Shown: positions 9,637-19,107 of the stretch, piece by piece | How the letters are laid out: each line of letters opens with the position of its first letter | Position numbering within the stretch: the first letter of the stretch is position 1 | Assembly: GCF_000235365.1 (NCBI RefSeq) | Contig: NC_016450.1 | Location: forward strand, 620,001 to 684,000 | Direction of reading: 5' to 3' | Length of the DNA: 64,000 bases | Source of the DNA: Eremothecium cymbalariae DBVPG#7215 | Taxonomy: Eukaryota; Ascomycota; Saccharomycetes; Saccharomycetales; Saccharomycetaceae | Made by a program: the position numbers and the translations under genes | Notes under the pieces: model-generated | Told to the model about the DNA's origin: nothing | Seen by the model: only the letters and a program-made list of their open reading frames with translations | Database searches by the model: none

Positions 9637-11617
9637 CGGATACTTGTCTGTAATATATAAGGTAGCAGATTTGAGATCTTTTATGGAGTCTAGGAGAGTG
9701 TTTGTGTGGGATAGTTCCGACTTTTCCTGCAGTCGTCAATTTCTCACCTCCCTTACCTTTTTTCACTGAGTTAAGACACTCAAGCGGTAGCCATAACGAC
9801 AAAACGTACTGCAAATACAGCGGTGGATAAGTACTTATAAGCTCTCATTTATGTTTTTATATTTGTACCTTGATAGCGTATGGTAGTGTTGCACACTCTG
9901 CTGGATAAATCACTTCGTTGGTACCTCCCACCTTCGCCATCATGCGGCGAAGAAAGCCTCCGACAACAACACCAAAAGCAGCAGCCAAGGCAAACCTTCA
10001 CAATGATGCTTGTTCAATGCCACTCAACCCCTTTGTAAGAATTTTTGTGTGTTAAAGAAGCATGGTGCTGCTGCATTCTTCTATGGATCTAAATGCTGAC
10101 TGGCTATACGATCTTGTCTAGTTATTAACAGGAACACATTCGGAGTTCCACCAGAAGTTAGTTGATATCTGCATTGGCTTACTTAGAAATAGAAACGATG
10201 TGTAACCTAGTTCCCGGAAAAGAAAACAAGAGCTTAAAACAAATCTGCTTAAGCAAACGTCTGGACATCTTTTTTAAGGCAGATTGCATTGCACACCAGG
10301 CACATTCATGTAGGTCATTGTTGACCCGCGGACTAGCTAATTAAGTATTCTCGTTTGACTACCGTTATTCTTGTAATGATGTAAAAGTTGCTTTCCGAAG
10401 TAAAATATGCTGCGAAGACTATACAATAGTTTCAGGTTACTCCAGATTAGAAGAAGGATACGAGCCAATCTGGCAAATGGGCAGAAGGGGGATGGCGATA
10501 CGATTTGAAGGTTAAAATTAGCCTATAGAGAAGATTGGCTAGCTATATAGTATTTCATAAATGCAAGAATAGCAATATTTACTGCTTGCCTTCAAAAGAC
10601 CCAACAAAATGTTTGAGCAGTTAAAAAACATGAACCCTAGAAGTTGCAGTCATCCCATTCTCCAAAATCTTGGATCCATCACTTGGCCCTACCATGAAAC
10701 ATACCTCAAGCAGTATTTTCTGTTAAAAAACTAAGTTGCAACACCGATCAGACAAGAACAAGAACTATTCGCTTGTTCTTCTTGCATTGGTCCTGCCTAT
10801 CCAATTATTGCAACACCATGCTGTGTATGACCCAACCGCATTTCAGCAACCCACCCCAATGTCCAAGCAATACTGGTTACCCCCCCCCCCAATTCCTAGC
10901 GCAATAACCAATTCTCGATCAAGTGGATCATCCTCTAACCCTAATTAAGATAACGTTTGTATCGGAAAGTTGGCCAATGCAGCGATTCCGTTTGGTAAAC
11001 GGTTTCGTTCACGTGACAATCGCGTGACCGGTATTTTGACGGTATTCCGCCGTGCCTGTCGTCGTTTGTCTCCCATCATTATTCCGATCCGGGACCTAGC
11101 CGCATGATTTTCCGCCGTGATGCGCAAAAGGCTCGTCATGAACACGCACAGGCTGCATTCAACCGAGTTAATAATCCAGCTTCCTCTCGGTGGTAGTAGC
11201 CAGTAATCGGACTAGTCGAAGTCTGTGCAGCCGTTTGTTACCTTTGAAAATTGGGCGCTCAAGGGCTTAGAAAAAAGCGGGTCTCGAGCGGTGCTCGCTT
11301 TCGCACAAAGGAGCCTAAACAGGCCCGCGCAACGTACAGTGAAACAGGCATCGTTGCCAACATTTCTGTAGCAGTAGCCGACAAGAAGTTAAGGACAGCA
11401 ATATACAGATATCACAGTAGTTGTGAGTCTTCAGCGTAGTGCCTCTAGGTTGAAAAGTTATTGAGGGTTTTTCAATATAGGGAAAAAATTTTAGCTTGTC
11501 CACGCGCACCCTGTGTCTCCTGCGTAGAGATGAGAAATTTTGCTTCGAGACCGGGAGGCTTCCTCACATATTGGGTGAACAATTAAGCAGAATTCCCATT
11601 GGAGAGTTACTCTGGGT

Positions 11618-11652
<35 letters not shown>

Positions 11653-11790
11653 TTATAATGTGTATATAAAGAGGGTTAGATTGTTGGTGGAGTGGGGAAA
11701 GTTACTCGAAAAGAGGGGCAGTTAAAGACTGTATAAGCAGATTTTTAAAATAGTTTTAATAGTAATATTCGGATTTGCCTTTTTAGGACA
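9637..11790. other. Long gene-free region between VPS17 and ATO3
   Basis: About 2.15 kb without a supportable gene separates the divergent VPS17 and ATO3 starts. Short open frames (for example 10736-10948 and 10945-11145) have no family character or codon preference. It contains a C11 tract (10880-10890), an AT dinucleotide repeat (11621-11650) and a CACGTG site (11010-11015) followed closely by a second GTGAC half. Such length is unusual for this compact window; it may hold an extended ATO3 promoter or the relic of a lost gene, but I see no recognisable remnant. Confidence 0.5.
11621..11650. repeat. (AT)15 dinucleotide microsatellite
   Basis: Fifteen uninterrupted AT units lie about 140 bp upstream of the ATO3 start. 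They could serve as a TATA-rich promoter element and are likely length-variable. Confidence 0.9.
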
Positions 11791-12588
11791 ATGAACACGG
11801 CGTCAGACAACTCATCGCACGATCTGGAGAAGGGAGTTGCACTATGTGCAGAAGGGTCGTCGAAGATGGAACCTAGTGTGCAGGAGGTCGGCACTGTTGG
11901 AGAATATGTATATTTGGGTAATACCATGTACAGAAAGGCGGACTTGGCAAGTGCGTTTTCAGGTTTCGGCAGTGGAACCGCACAGATCAAGAATGAAGGG
12001 ACTGGGTACGCAAACCCTGTGCCACTGGGGTTGGCAGCGTTTTCATACTCGTGTATGCTATTGTCTTTGTACAACATGCAGGTGCGTGGCGTGACGAACA
12101 ACCATATTCTTGTCGGGGTGTCGTTTTTCCTTGGAGGGATGATCGAAGTGCTTGCTGGTCTGTTGTGCTTCGTGACTGGCAACACGTATGGAATGGTAGT
12201 GTTTTCGATTTTTGGGGCATTTTGGTTTTGTGAGGGTGCGATCATCACGGATGCGTTTGGTGTGATACAGTCATTTGGAGATGACACAAAGATGTTAAAT
12301 GATGCATTGGGCCTATTTCTGATTGTTTGGGTCATATTTACATTCTTCATGTTTCTGTGCACATTAAAGTCACCTTGGGGCCTTTTTGGACTTCTCTTTT
12401 TCTTGGATATAACATTTTTGTTACTTTCCATTGCATCATTCACAGGAAATGAGAACGTTACCAAAGCTGGCGGGTGGACAGGATTGATCTCTAGTTTCTT
12501 CGGTTGGTATTCGCTGTACGCCACCTTCTCTAATAGTTCAAACTCCTACATCCCTCTTCCAATGCTTATGATGCCGAATGCCTCATAA
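11791..12588 (+). CDS. ATO3: Ato3-like acetate/ammonium transporter (Gpr1/Fun34/YaaH family)
   Basis: This 265-residue membrane protein has six hydrophobic segments after an about 75-residue polar N-terminus. The family signature NPAPLGL appears here as NPVPLGL at about residues 75-81 (preceded by GTGYA), followed by segments such as GMIEVLAGLLCFVTGN. Family members carry acetate or monocarboxylates and were named for ammonia export in yeast colonies. S. cerevisiae Ato3 is about 275 residues. In S. cerevisiae ATO3 (YDR384C) is the next gene after EFT2, and here it follows VPS17, exactly the interleaving expected before genome duplication. ADY2 or ATO2 are alternative family members, disfavoured by position. 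Confidence 0.88.
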   Translation: MNTASDNSSHDLEKGVALCAEGSSKMEPSVQEVGTVGEYVYLGNTMYRKADLASAFSGFGSGTAQIKNEGTGYANPVPLGLAAFSYSCMLLSLYNMQVRGVTNNHILVGVSFFLGGMIEVLAGLLCFVTGNTYGMVVFSIFGAFWFCEGAIITDAFGVIQSFGDDTKMLNDALGLFLIVWVIFTFFMFLCTLKSPWGLFGLLFFLDITFLLLSIASFTGNENVTKAGGWTGLISSFFGWYSLYATFSNSSNSYIPLPMLMMPNAS

Positions 12589-12643
12589 ATATCATTTGGT
12601 AGAGCACCTGATCTTTTTAAATTGCATATAACGTATACATATA

Positions 12644-12712
12644 TATACTACACATGCATACATTTATCCATGCATACATAATTTATCCATGCATACATAC
12701 ATAATCTATTCT
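12644..12712. repeat. Short tandem repeat downstream of ATO3
   Basis: Units close to CATGCATACATAATTTATC recur about three times with small changes, ending in CATACATACATAATC. It lies in the 3' region of ATO3, before the tRNA cluster. Likely a simple minisatellite. Confidence 0.65.
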
Positions 12713-12897
12713 ATCTAATATATACCCTGGAATTTCTTTTACAAGAACAATTGAGTGCAATCGTATTTGATTCTAAGGGCAGTTACATACTCGCTGTATT
12801 CCCTCAACGAACTTCACGTTGATAAACCGTTATACAGGTTTGCCTTCAATATCGGCGACTGCCTAAAAAAAAGTTGAAAAAGATTTTACTAAAAATA

Positions 12898-12969
12898 CTC
12901 CGCGACGGGGAATCGAACCCCGATCTCGCGCGTGACAAGCACGAATTCTAACCGTTAAACTATCGCGGA
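12898..12969 (-). tRNA. tRNA-Asp (anticodon GTC)
   Basis: The reverse strand reads a 72-nt cloverleaf with acceptor TCCGCGA/TCGCGGA, D-arm TAGTTTAACGGTTAGAA, anticodon GTC in CTTGTCAC, and T-arm GGGGTTCGATTCCCC. It is almost the S. cerevisiae tRNA-Asp sequence. No intron. Confidence 0.97.
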
Positions 12970-12978
12970 ACAAAGCGT

Positions 12979-13060
12979 CGACAACAGCAGGACTCGAACC
13001 TGCGCGGGCAGAGCCCAAAAGATTTCTAATCTTTCGCCTTAACCGCTCGGCCATGTTGCC
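12979..13060 (-). tRNA. tRNA-Ser (anticodon AGA)
   Basis: The reverse strand reads an 82-nt type-II tRNA with acceptor GGCAACA, D-arm TGGCCGAGCGGTTAAGGC, anticodon AGA in GATTAGAAATC, a long variable arm and T-arm GCAGGTTCGAGTCCTGC. It lies 9 bp from tRNA-Asp on the same strand, so the two may be co-transcribed, as tandem tRNA genes sometimes are. Confidence 0.97.
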
Positions 13061-13122
13061 TACTTAGGACTGTCCTTCTCTTGCCACCAGACGGGTTTAT
13101 CACAACCTCTATGCATGTGCTG

Positions 13123-13241
13123 TGTCGTAAAATCAAAAGAGCATCCCGATAGTTATGATAGTCAGGCTAAGGAGCATGTTGATAGTCACGATAACAAGAC
13201 AAAGAAGCAGCGAATCAGAGTCGTTAGGAGACTATGAAGAT
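13123..13241 (+). mobile_element. Solo LTR 5' fragment, left arm of inverted pair
   Basis: The segment starts TGTCGTAAAATCAAAAGAGC and is nearly identical for about 105 bp to the start of the fuller LTR copy at 36463. It lies 63 bp from tRNA-Ser, the usual landing zone of Ty1/copia elements. It breaks off after about 119 bp and faces an inverted copy of itself. Confidence 0.8.
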
Positions 13242-13288
13242 GATAACCATTGTATAGCAGCGAATCAGAACTTTTAGGAGTGTTAAGA

Positions 13289-13400
13289 CATCTTCATAGT
13301 CTCCTAACGACTCTGATTCGCTTTCTTGTTATCGTGACTATCAAGATGCTTCTTAGTCTGATCATCATAACTGCCGAGATGCTCTTTTGATTTTACGACA
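13289..13400 (-). mobile_element. Solo LTR 5' fragment, right arm of inverted pair
   Basis: Read in reverse this starts TGTCGTAAAATCAAAAGAGC and follows the left arm at about 90 percent identity by eye, with a short deletion. The arms end at the same point (GTTAGGAGACTATGAAGATG), leaving a 47-bp spacer, so the two could fold into a hairpin. tRNA-Met follows 64 bp away. Confidence 0.8.
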
Positions 13401-13464
13401 CAAACATCACGTTCAATCACGTGTTACTCATATATCACTTGCATTATTGTACCGCTAATTGTCA

Positions 13465-13537
13465 GCTGCAGTAGCTCAGTCGGAAGAGCGTCAGTCTCAT
13501 AATCTGAAGGTCGAGAGTTCGAACCTCCCCTGGAGCA
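13465..13537 (+). tRNA. Elongator tRNA-Met (anticodon CAT)
   Basis: The 73-nt gene has D-arm TAGCTCAGTCGGAAGAGC, anticodon CAT in GTCTCATAATC, and T-arm GAGAGTTCGAACCTCCC, nearly the S. cerevisiae elongator tRNA-Met. The acceptor stem GCTGCAG/CTGGAGC has a G opposite G at the fourth pair, where S. cerevisiae has T opposite G. No intron. Confidence 0.95.
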
Positions 13538-13779
13538 TTTTTGCTTGCCTGTTAAAGGTACCAAGTAGTACGTATTCATAATACAACAACCGGGTTGTTT
13601 AGCTAATATGATTTTCCTTCTGGCAATAAATGTTTGTAATATATTAAAACAGATTCTATCTAAAAATGTATATGACAGAAATATTTAGTTACAGAACCAA
13701 AGTTTTTACTGGCTTTCTTTTACATTCACCAATAGCCAGTTTAATGGGAAATAAAACAAACAATAACGATCAAAAAAAT

Positions 13780-13800
13780 ATAATAATTATAATAATAATG

Positions 13801-13831
<31 letters not shown>

Positions 13832-13851
13832 TAAAAATAAAAATTCGTAAT
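13780..13851. repeat. AT-rich trinucleotide (ATA/TAA) repeat
   Basis: An imperfect run of ATA/TAA units followed by AAATAA units lies just downstream of the IOC3 stop codon, in its probable 3' UTR or termination zone. No gene is seen between tRNA-Met and IOC3 (13538-13903). Confidence 0.85.
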
Positions 13852-13903
13852 AAAAATACAACAGACCTTCGAAACAGCCGTTATAGTACAGTGGACGGAA
13901 TCT

Positions 13904-16642
13904 TCACATTTTATCAGCCCTTCTTCTCGCTGATCGCACTGCTCTGGATTCGGTTGATTTGATTGACATAAACCCAGATTTATGGATTCTTTTTGACCTA
14001 CGGCGACCATTCGCTGTGGCTCCTTGGTCATCGTCCGAAAAATCACCTATTTCATCGTCATATTCTATTTCCCCTTCGGGAATATCTTCTGCTGGTTCAT
14101 AGTCATCCTGCTCGTAAATATCATCATGATATTCTTCTGTATAATTCACTCTACTTCTTTGAGACCTCCTCAAGTTTCTATCAGTGGTGATTAGGTCACC
14201 ATACTGCATTTTCAATTGCTCAAAGCGGAGGAGAAAATAGTACATTTTTTCTAGGTAATACCTTAATATTTGAAGCTTGGCACGAGATTTATTATATTTT
14301 GATTCCCTGGGCAAAGGATTTATGTTATAACCCGGAAATTCTTTCTGTTGTTGTATCATGGACTCTTTAGCTGCCTCAGGGTTGTCAGAAGAGCTTCCTT
14401 CTTCATTCGGTTCTTTCACAAGTTTAAATTCTAATAACTTGATAAAATCCTGTAGCGTTTGAGAATCATGGCACATTTCATACCAGTAAACCTTGTCTTT
14501 TGTGTGTTTCCCACTGAGAATGTCCTTGACCATTCCAGGGGTATAGTGATAGTACAATTTAAACTGCAAAGACATCATTTTTGCATTTTTGCCAAACAAA
14601 TTTACAACATTATATTTGTTATTTTGGAAATCTTCAAATAATTGCTCCAACTGACCGGGATCAACATAATTGGAGGGAATCCAATCCTTTTTCTTTAATG
14701 AATTTTGGTAGGTAAACAAACGAGGTAAGTAAAAATCGCCGATATGTGGAACTCGACCGATGAAGTATTCCTGGTTTCTTAATTTGTAAATCTCATCATT
14801 ATAAGGATTGGTCATAGGGTTATCGTATACCTCACCTTGCAATAGTTCGCACCATTTAGCATAATCCCTGGTTAAGCTCACGTCCATAGGATCAAATTTC
14901 TTATCCTCTTTACCGCTGTCTCCCTCAGCAGCTTTCTGCGCTTCATATTCACGCTTATACTCAGCAATGGAATCCTTTATTTCTTGCAGTAATTTTAACT
15001 TAACAGACAACTGTTGCTGTTTGCCAATCTCCAACTGTTTCTTGATATGCTTTTTAGAAGACCGAATTTCCAATTTTCTCATCATTAGCGTGCAAAGTTT
15101 TTTGAAATGTTGTTTAGTTTCGGCAATACCATGCGCCAAGTGTCTTGGAACGTGATAAGTTTGTATACCAAACGTTGGGTCCTTTTTGAAATGAGAAAGC
15201 CTGTAGATTTCACCATGTATTTTATCAGAGTAACTTAGACACCATTGAACCAAACAACGTAACATAATAAGACGGTTTGGTGGGCTTAAAGAAAGAATAC
15301 CAAATTTCTCGAATTCTGGAGTATATAAAGGGTTTTCCTCAGGGCTCAATGGAAGTCTATGATACCAGTGGTGGATGTTCGCAGTCAAAATTTCAGAGTT
15401 TTTATCATCAACAGGCTCGGAATCATCCTCATCAAACAAAGAACTCTGCGGTTTCATAAATAGTTCATCCGGTGGATCTTGCTGCCTCCATTCCGGTGGA
15501 TATCCAAATTCAACAGCTTTCGGTCTAAGTTCTTGAATAAGTTTGGTAAACGGCTTCCCATTGGTCAAGGAGCTCATATTAGTCGTTGAATTATGATTCA
15601 AAGTTAGCTTCATCAAACATAGAGAGAATAGATTGACTAAATCCTGACAATGTTTGAGTTCTCGAGGCGGCAGAATATCTTGGTAAAACGAGAACTGTAT
15701 GTCATCAGTACCATTACTTGGATATAAGTCCAACCCTACCTGCAAATCCTGGATAGAAATACCCCAGAGTTCAGTAGGCAAGAACTGATTGAACTTGTTA
15801 ATGAAATTCATAAACATAATGAGATCCTTTGCAAAGGGCGCCGGTTTCATGTGCGGATACTTTAAACGTGAAACGGCAGGCGTATTGTTCTTCAGCTCTG
15901 AAGATAGCAACGGGACACATGCAGACCAAGCTTCATTATTCAACTGTGGTTCATGGACCGGTGGAGCAGCTACCTTTTCTACACTTGTGGCGCTCTTGAG
16001 CTTCACTTTTGTATTCTTACCATTGGAAGCCGCCTTGTTCTTACTGGATTTTACTCCTGGCTTTGAACTACCTTTCTTACTTCCATGAGACTTAATATCC
16101 TTCTTGCCAATCACAGTAGATTTAGACTTTTTGCTCACCTTTATAACTTTCTTTTTTGGATTTTGAGGCTTCTGAGGTTTCTTGACATCTTTCCCTTGCT
16201 CCGCTATTTGGGTTGTTGGTCCATCGACGTTGACCGCCGCCACTGACGCCGTGCCTTTCTTGTCGCCCACTACGACCACAACGCTATCCTTTCCACCGCC
16301 ATCCCCCTCATTATTAACTGCCTTCTTCTTTCGCTTCTTCCCCTTGGCATCCCCACTTTCCTCTTCATCACTCTCAGCCTTCCTCTTGATCACCACTCGA
16401 CTAGACTTCCTCCGTGAATGTGTCTCTTCCTCATCTCCTGGCCCTCCTTTCACCACACGCACGCCTTTGAACTCGTCCACCCGCATCTGAACTTTCTTAA
16501 TCTTCCCAATACCCTCTCCACTACTCCCTACTGTCCCTGACACACTCCCTGCCCTACTGATTTCAACTTCAGACCCCCCAACGGTTCCCGTACTGCTCTT
16601 ATCATCTCCATAATCTTGATCCACAGACATCACTTCTGCCAT
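13904..16642 (-). CDS. IOC3: Ioc3/Esc8-like subunit of the Isw1a chromatin remodeller
   Basis: This 912-residue protein has a long low-complexity N-terminus (to about 230) rich in Lys, Ser and Gly with several KKRKKK-type clusters, then a folded region (about 235-830) and an acidic and basic tail. The central part (phrases such as FMNFINKFNQFLP, GYPPEWRQQDPPDELF, LRCLVQWCLSYSDKIHGEIYRLS) resembles the helical linker-DNA-binding architecture of Ioc3. Ioc3 joins Isw1 to form Isw1a, which spaces nucleosomes and represses initiation. In S. cerevisiae IOC3 (787 residues) and ESC8 (714) are duplicated copies, so a non-duplicated yeast would have one gene for both. Recognition rests on remembered family features, not alignment. 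Confidence 0.78.
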   Translation of the reverse strand: MAEVMSVDQDYGDDKSSTGTVGGSEVEISRAGSVSGTVGSSGEGIGKIKKVQMRVDEFKGVRVVKGGPGDEEETHSRRKSSRVVIKRKAESDEEESGDAKGKKRKKKAVNNEGDGGGKDSVVVVVGDKKGTASVAAVNVDGPTTQIAEQGKDVKKPQKPQNPKKKVIKVSKKSKSTVIGKKDIKSHGSKKGSSKPGVKSSKNKAASNGKNTKVKLKSATSVEKVAAPPVHEPQLNNEAWSACVPLLSSELKNNTPAVSRLKYPHMKPAPFAKDLIMFMNFINKFNQFLPTELWGISIQDLQVGLDLYPSNGTDDIQFSFYQDILPPRELKHCQDLVNLFSLCLMKLTLNHNSTTNMSSLTNGKPFTKLIQELRPKAVEFGYPPEWRQQDPPDELFMKPQSSLFDEDDSEPVDDKNSEILTANIHHWYHRLPLSPEENPLYTPEFEKFGILSLSPPNRLIMLRCLVQWCLSYSDKIHGEIYRLSHFKKDPTFGIQTYHVPRHLAHGIAETKQHFKKLCTLMMRKLEIRSSKKHIKKQLEIGKQQQLSVKLKLLQEIKDSIAEYKREYEAQKAAEGDSGKEDKKFDPMDVSLTRDYAKWCELLQGEVYDNPMTNPYNDEIYKLRNQEYFIGRVPHIGDFYLPRLFTYQNSLKKKDWIPSNYVDPGQLEQLFEDFQNNKYNVVNLFGKNAKMMSLQFKLYYHYTPGMVKDILSGKHTKDKVYWYEMCHDSQTLQDFIKLLEFKLVKEPNEEGSSSDNPEAAKESMIQQQKEFPGYNINPLPRESKYNKSRAKLQILRYYLEKMYYFLLRFEQLKMQYGDLITTDRNLRRSQRSRVNYTEEYHDDIYEQDDYEPAEDIPEGEIEYDDEIGDFSDDDQGATANGRRRSKRIHKSGFMSIKSTESRAVRSARRRADKM

Positions 16643-16821
16643 CTCGTCCGAAGCTCTGCCTTAATGATACCGCTGCTGCTCTACACTAGTAATGTGTCCC
16701 TCCCAGTGGCGAATTACGATTCCTTAGGTTGGAAAGAAAGAATAAAACTAATTTTCCAAGGATTAAAACAACGATCATATATACCTTTCGAAGTTGCTTG
16801 GAGCCTCCATGGCCCTTTTTC

Positions 16822-16827
16822 ACGCGT
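16822..16827. promoter_or_regulatory. Possible MCB (ACGCGT) element upstream of IOC3
   Basis: ACGCGT, the Mbp1-Swi6 core, lies about 180 bp upstream of the IOC3 start within CACGCGTCGCGCC, followed by an ATTGG (inverted CCAAT). A single six-base match is weak evidence. Confidence 0.3.
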
Positions 16828-16936
16828 CGCGCCTCATTGGTTCGTGCTATGCGACATATCTAGGCTCTATATAGACTTTATAACTATTTAGCACCTCCTA
16901 AGGGCCTGGTAACCCTCAGGACCCTCTTCTAGGTGT

Positions 16937-17851
16937 TCAGAAGTTGCAGTCCACGATTTGGTGAGGATATTGCCAAGCGTTCATCCCCGCGTAGTCGATG
17001 ACGACGACTCCGCATCCCTTCTTGATATCGTTGAAGACTTCACACTGAGCCATCTTGGAAGCAATCTTCTCGGGCCAGCAATCTGGGTTATGGAAGTTAG
17101 AGCCAGAGCAGAAGTTTAGGAACATCTTGGTGGATTCTGGGTTAGTGGAATTAAACTGGTGTGCAGTTTGCATCAAGTCCTTTACGTATTGCGCTTTTTG
17201 AACTATATCATCGGTTTTGTTGACCTCACAATAATCCTGAACGTGGATAGTTCCACGATCTTCGCTGGTGGTGTTATAGGTCCACCAGGAGGCTTCAATC
17301 CCGAAATGATCCTTTTTAGCCTCATCCTTCAAACCGAATCGGCGGAAAAGAACAATTTTCCCTCTGGCATCTTGAAGTTTTGGAGCTTCTGGCTTAAGGT
17401 ACCATTTGTCCTGGTTTTTAGAGATGTAATGCTCCCAAATATAATTGGGAAATTCATCCTCATCATTGTTCCATGAGTCCGAACCTTCTTGCTTCAACGA
17501 CACAATCACAGCCTCATCAGGATGCTTATCGAGAAACTTGTAAATCTCGTCCAACGTGCCCGAGAATTTAACTGGGAAAGGAATACGCACAGGGAACTTG
17601 CCGTGGATCACTTGTAACTCGCTGATATCCTTGGCTTCTGTATTCTTACCACTAAACAGCGGCTTACCCAAACGGATATCTAGGAAACGTACGCCTTGCT
17701 CCAGCTGTTCTGAAATAGTGTGGTCCTGACACTTCACACTAGGAAGCGCGATGTGGCATGCGGCGCTGTTGTGCGTCCCAGGAATGGAGAGCTGCGAGAG
17801 GTACAAATTACCATCTACGTCTTTCATCCAATTACTGTAATCATCAACCAT
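16937..17851 (-). CDS. Bacterial-type phosphatidylinositol phospholipase C X-domain protein
   Basis: This 304-residue protein consists of a single PLC X-like domain of the small bacterial type (PI diacylglycerol-lyase family), not the large multidomain eukaryotic PLC. It shows SIPGTHNSA with the presumed catalytic His27, RFLDIRLGK at about 55-63, a second presumed catalytic histidine in IHGKFP (His83), EAVIVSLKQEG, and a C-terminal VVVIDYAG strand. No signal peptide or membrane segment is evident, so it may be cytosolic, unlike secreted bacterial enzymes. Such enzymes cleave phosphatidylinositol or GPI anchors; the substrate here is unknown. I recall no S. cerevisiae counterpart. It may be an ancient acquisition from bacteria or a fungal gene lost in Saccharomyces. 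The ATG at 17849-17851 is the only sensible start. Confidence 0.85.
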   Translation of the reverse strand: MVDDYSNWMKDVDGNLYLSQLSIPGTHNSAACHIALPSVKCQDHTISEQLEQGVRFLDIRLGKPLFSGKNTEAKDISELQVIHGKFPVRIPFPVKFSGTLDEIYKFLDKHPDEAVIVSLKQEGSDSWNNDEDEFPNYIWEHYISKNQDKWYLKPEAPKLQDARGKIVLFRRFGLKDEAKKDHFGIEASWWTYNTTSEDRGTIHVQDYCEVNKTDDIVQKAQYVKDLMQTAHQFNSTNPESTKMFLNFCSGSNFHNPDCWPEKIASKMAQCEVFNDIKKGCGVVVIDYAGMNAWQYPHQIVDCNF

Positions 17852-18550
17852 CTTTTCGTTTTCTTTTTGATAGATTAAATACCTAGTATGTGTGTATATT
17901 ATTATTATGTATATATGGCAGCTGTCTTCGATTATTTTTGGGACCTTTAAAGCGCAGACACAACTAAAACTACGTTAGTTCCGTTACACTACCCACATTT
18001 CACAAAAAACAATTTATATATATATTTCTATATGATACGTCCAGTAACTATGAACATTGCTGTATCCAACTAGATGCCATTTTTAAAAGGGCTAAGTTTC
18101 CTATTTAAGTTTAAGGAACAGATTAAACAGCTTATAGAATACCTCCGTTTTTTAGGAACTTCCCCACTGACTTTTCTTGGAGTGGTTTCCTTTCCTTATC
18201 AGGGTTCTTTTTAAAATTACACTGCCTTTTCGTACATGTCAGCAGAACTTAGGATGCACTTCTTCCTACTTTGCGACTACTGTTTAATCTACTTACTCTT
18301 TTTTGCGCTATTTTGCGCTAACTGTCATCTTCTTGCCCTTTCCTCCCTCCCCCCGTTTCCTCACCTAATTCGACGCCGTCACACACAGCAAGAAGTACCT
18401 TTGACTTGTGCACCCAATGCAGGGTGGAAGCTCTATGTCACTCATACATTTCGCATTTGTTTCTGCCACCAGCACTTTTTTTCAAACTTTGTAACAATTT
18501 GTTCTTTTTATTTCTACGTAGATTGTTGTATATTATGTGTGAAGTGTGTA

Positions 18551-18584
<34 letters not shown>

Positions 18585-19107
18585 GAAGACGACGGTGGGC
18601 TGCGTGCATCACGCAGCAGCAAGTATACCGTTGTATACAGCGACAGGAGCGAAGTCTACTGTTTTATGTGGCACGCCAGCCGATTTTAATGTTGCAAAAA
18701 TTTGTCATGCTCGAGCAGATTGGGATCTAGTCTCATTCTATATGCGATACTAGCTTTTATTTGGCGTGAAGTTCCAATAGCATCATAGCTCAAATTTCAA
18801 AGGCGTCGCCGTTATTTGAAAATCACCTTATTTTAAAAAACCACCGGAATAAAATAAAATTTGGTCTTCCTTGCAGGAGGGGTACCATTCACCGAATGCA
18901 AAAAAGAACAATTATAGGCCTAGAAAGAGTGTTGATAAGGCGTAGTCCATTTAAAACTAGTAGCTATATTTGTTATACAGAAACTAGCATTGTTTTGTGT
19001 GGTTGGTAATGAGTCAGGTTGCAGGGATTATTGATAAGTGGGATATACGTTATTATACGATTGTATTTTTATTTTTCATTTTACAATAGGGTATAATAGT
19101 ACAAATA
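17852..19107. other. Intergenic region between PI-PLC gene and RING-like gene
   Basis: About 1.25 kb between divergent genes. Open frames at 18236-18586 and 18406-18753 overlap each other, encode Cys/Phe-rich sequence without family character, and run through a TA/TATG microsatellite (about 18551-18583), so I do not call them. A TGAGTCA (Gcn4-type core) at 19010-19016 is about 95 bp upstream of the next gene. Confidence 0.5.

Noticed and set aside
10000..10105. Possible box C/D snoRNA (AATGATGC and CTGA)
   Set aside because: Box C is imperfect, no terminal stem was found and the spacing is loose.
10385..10410. CDEIII-like TTGCTTTCCGAAGTAAAA
   Set aside because: The upstream 150 bp are not AT-rich and there is no CDEI element.
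11745..12524. A 259-codon reverse frame
   Set aside because: It lies wholly antisense to ATO3, whose six membrane segments and family signature are clear.
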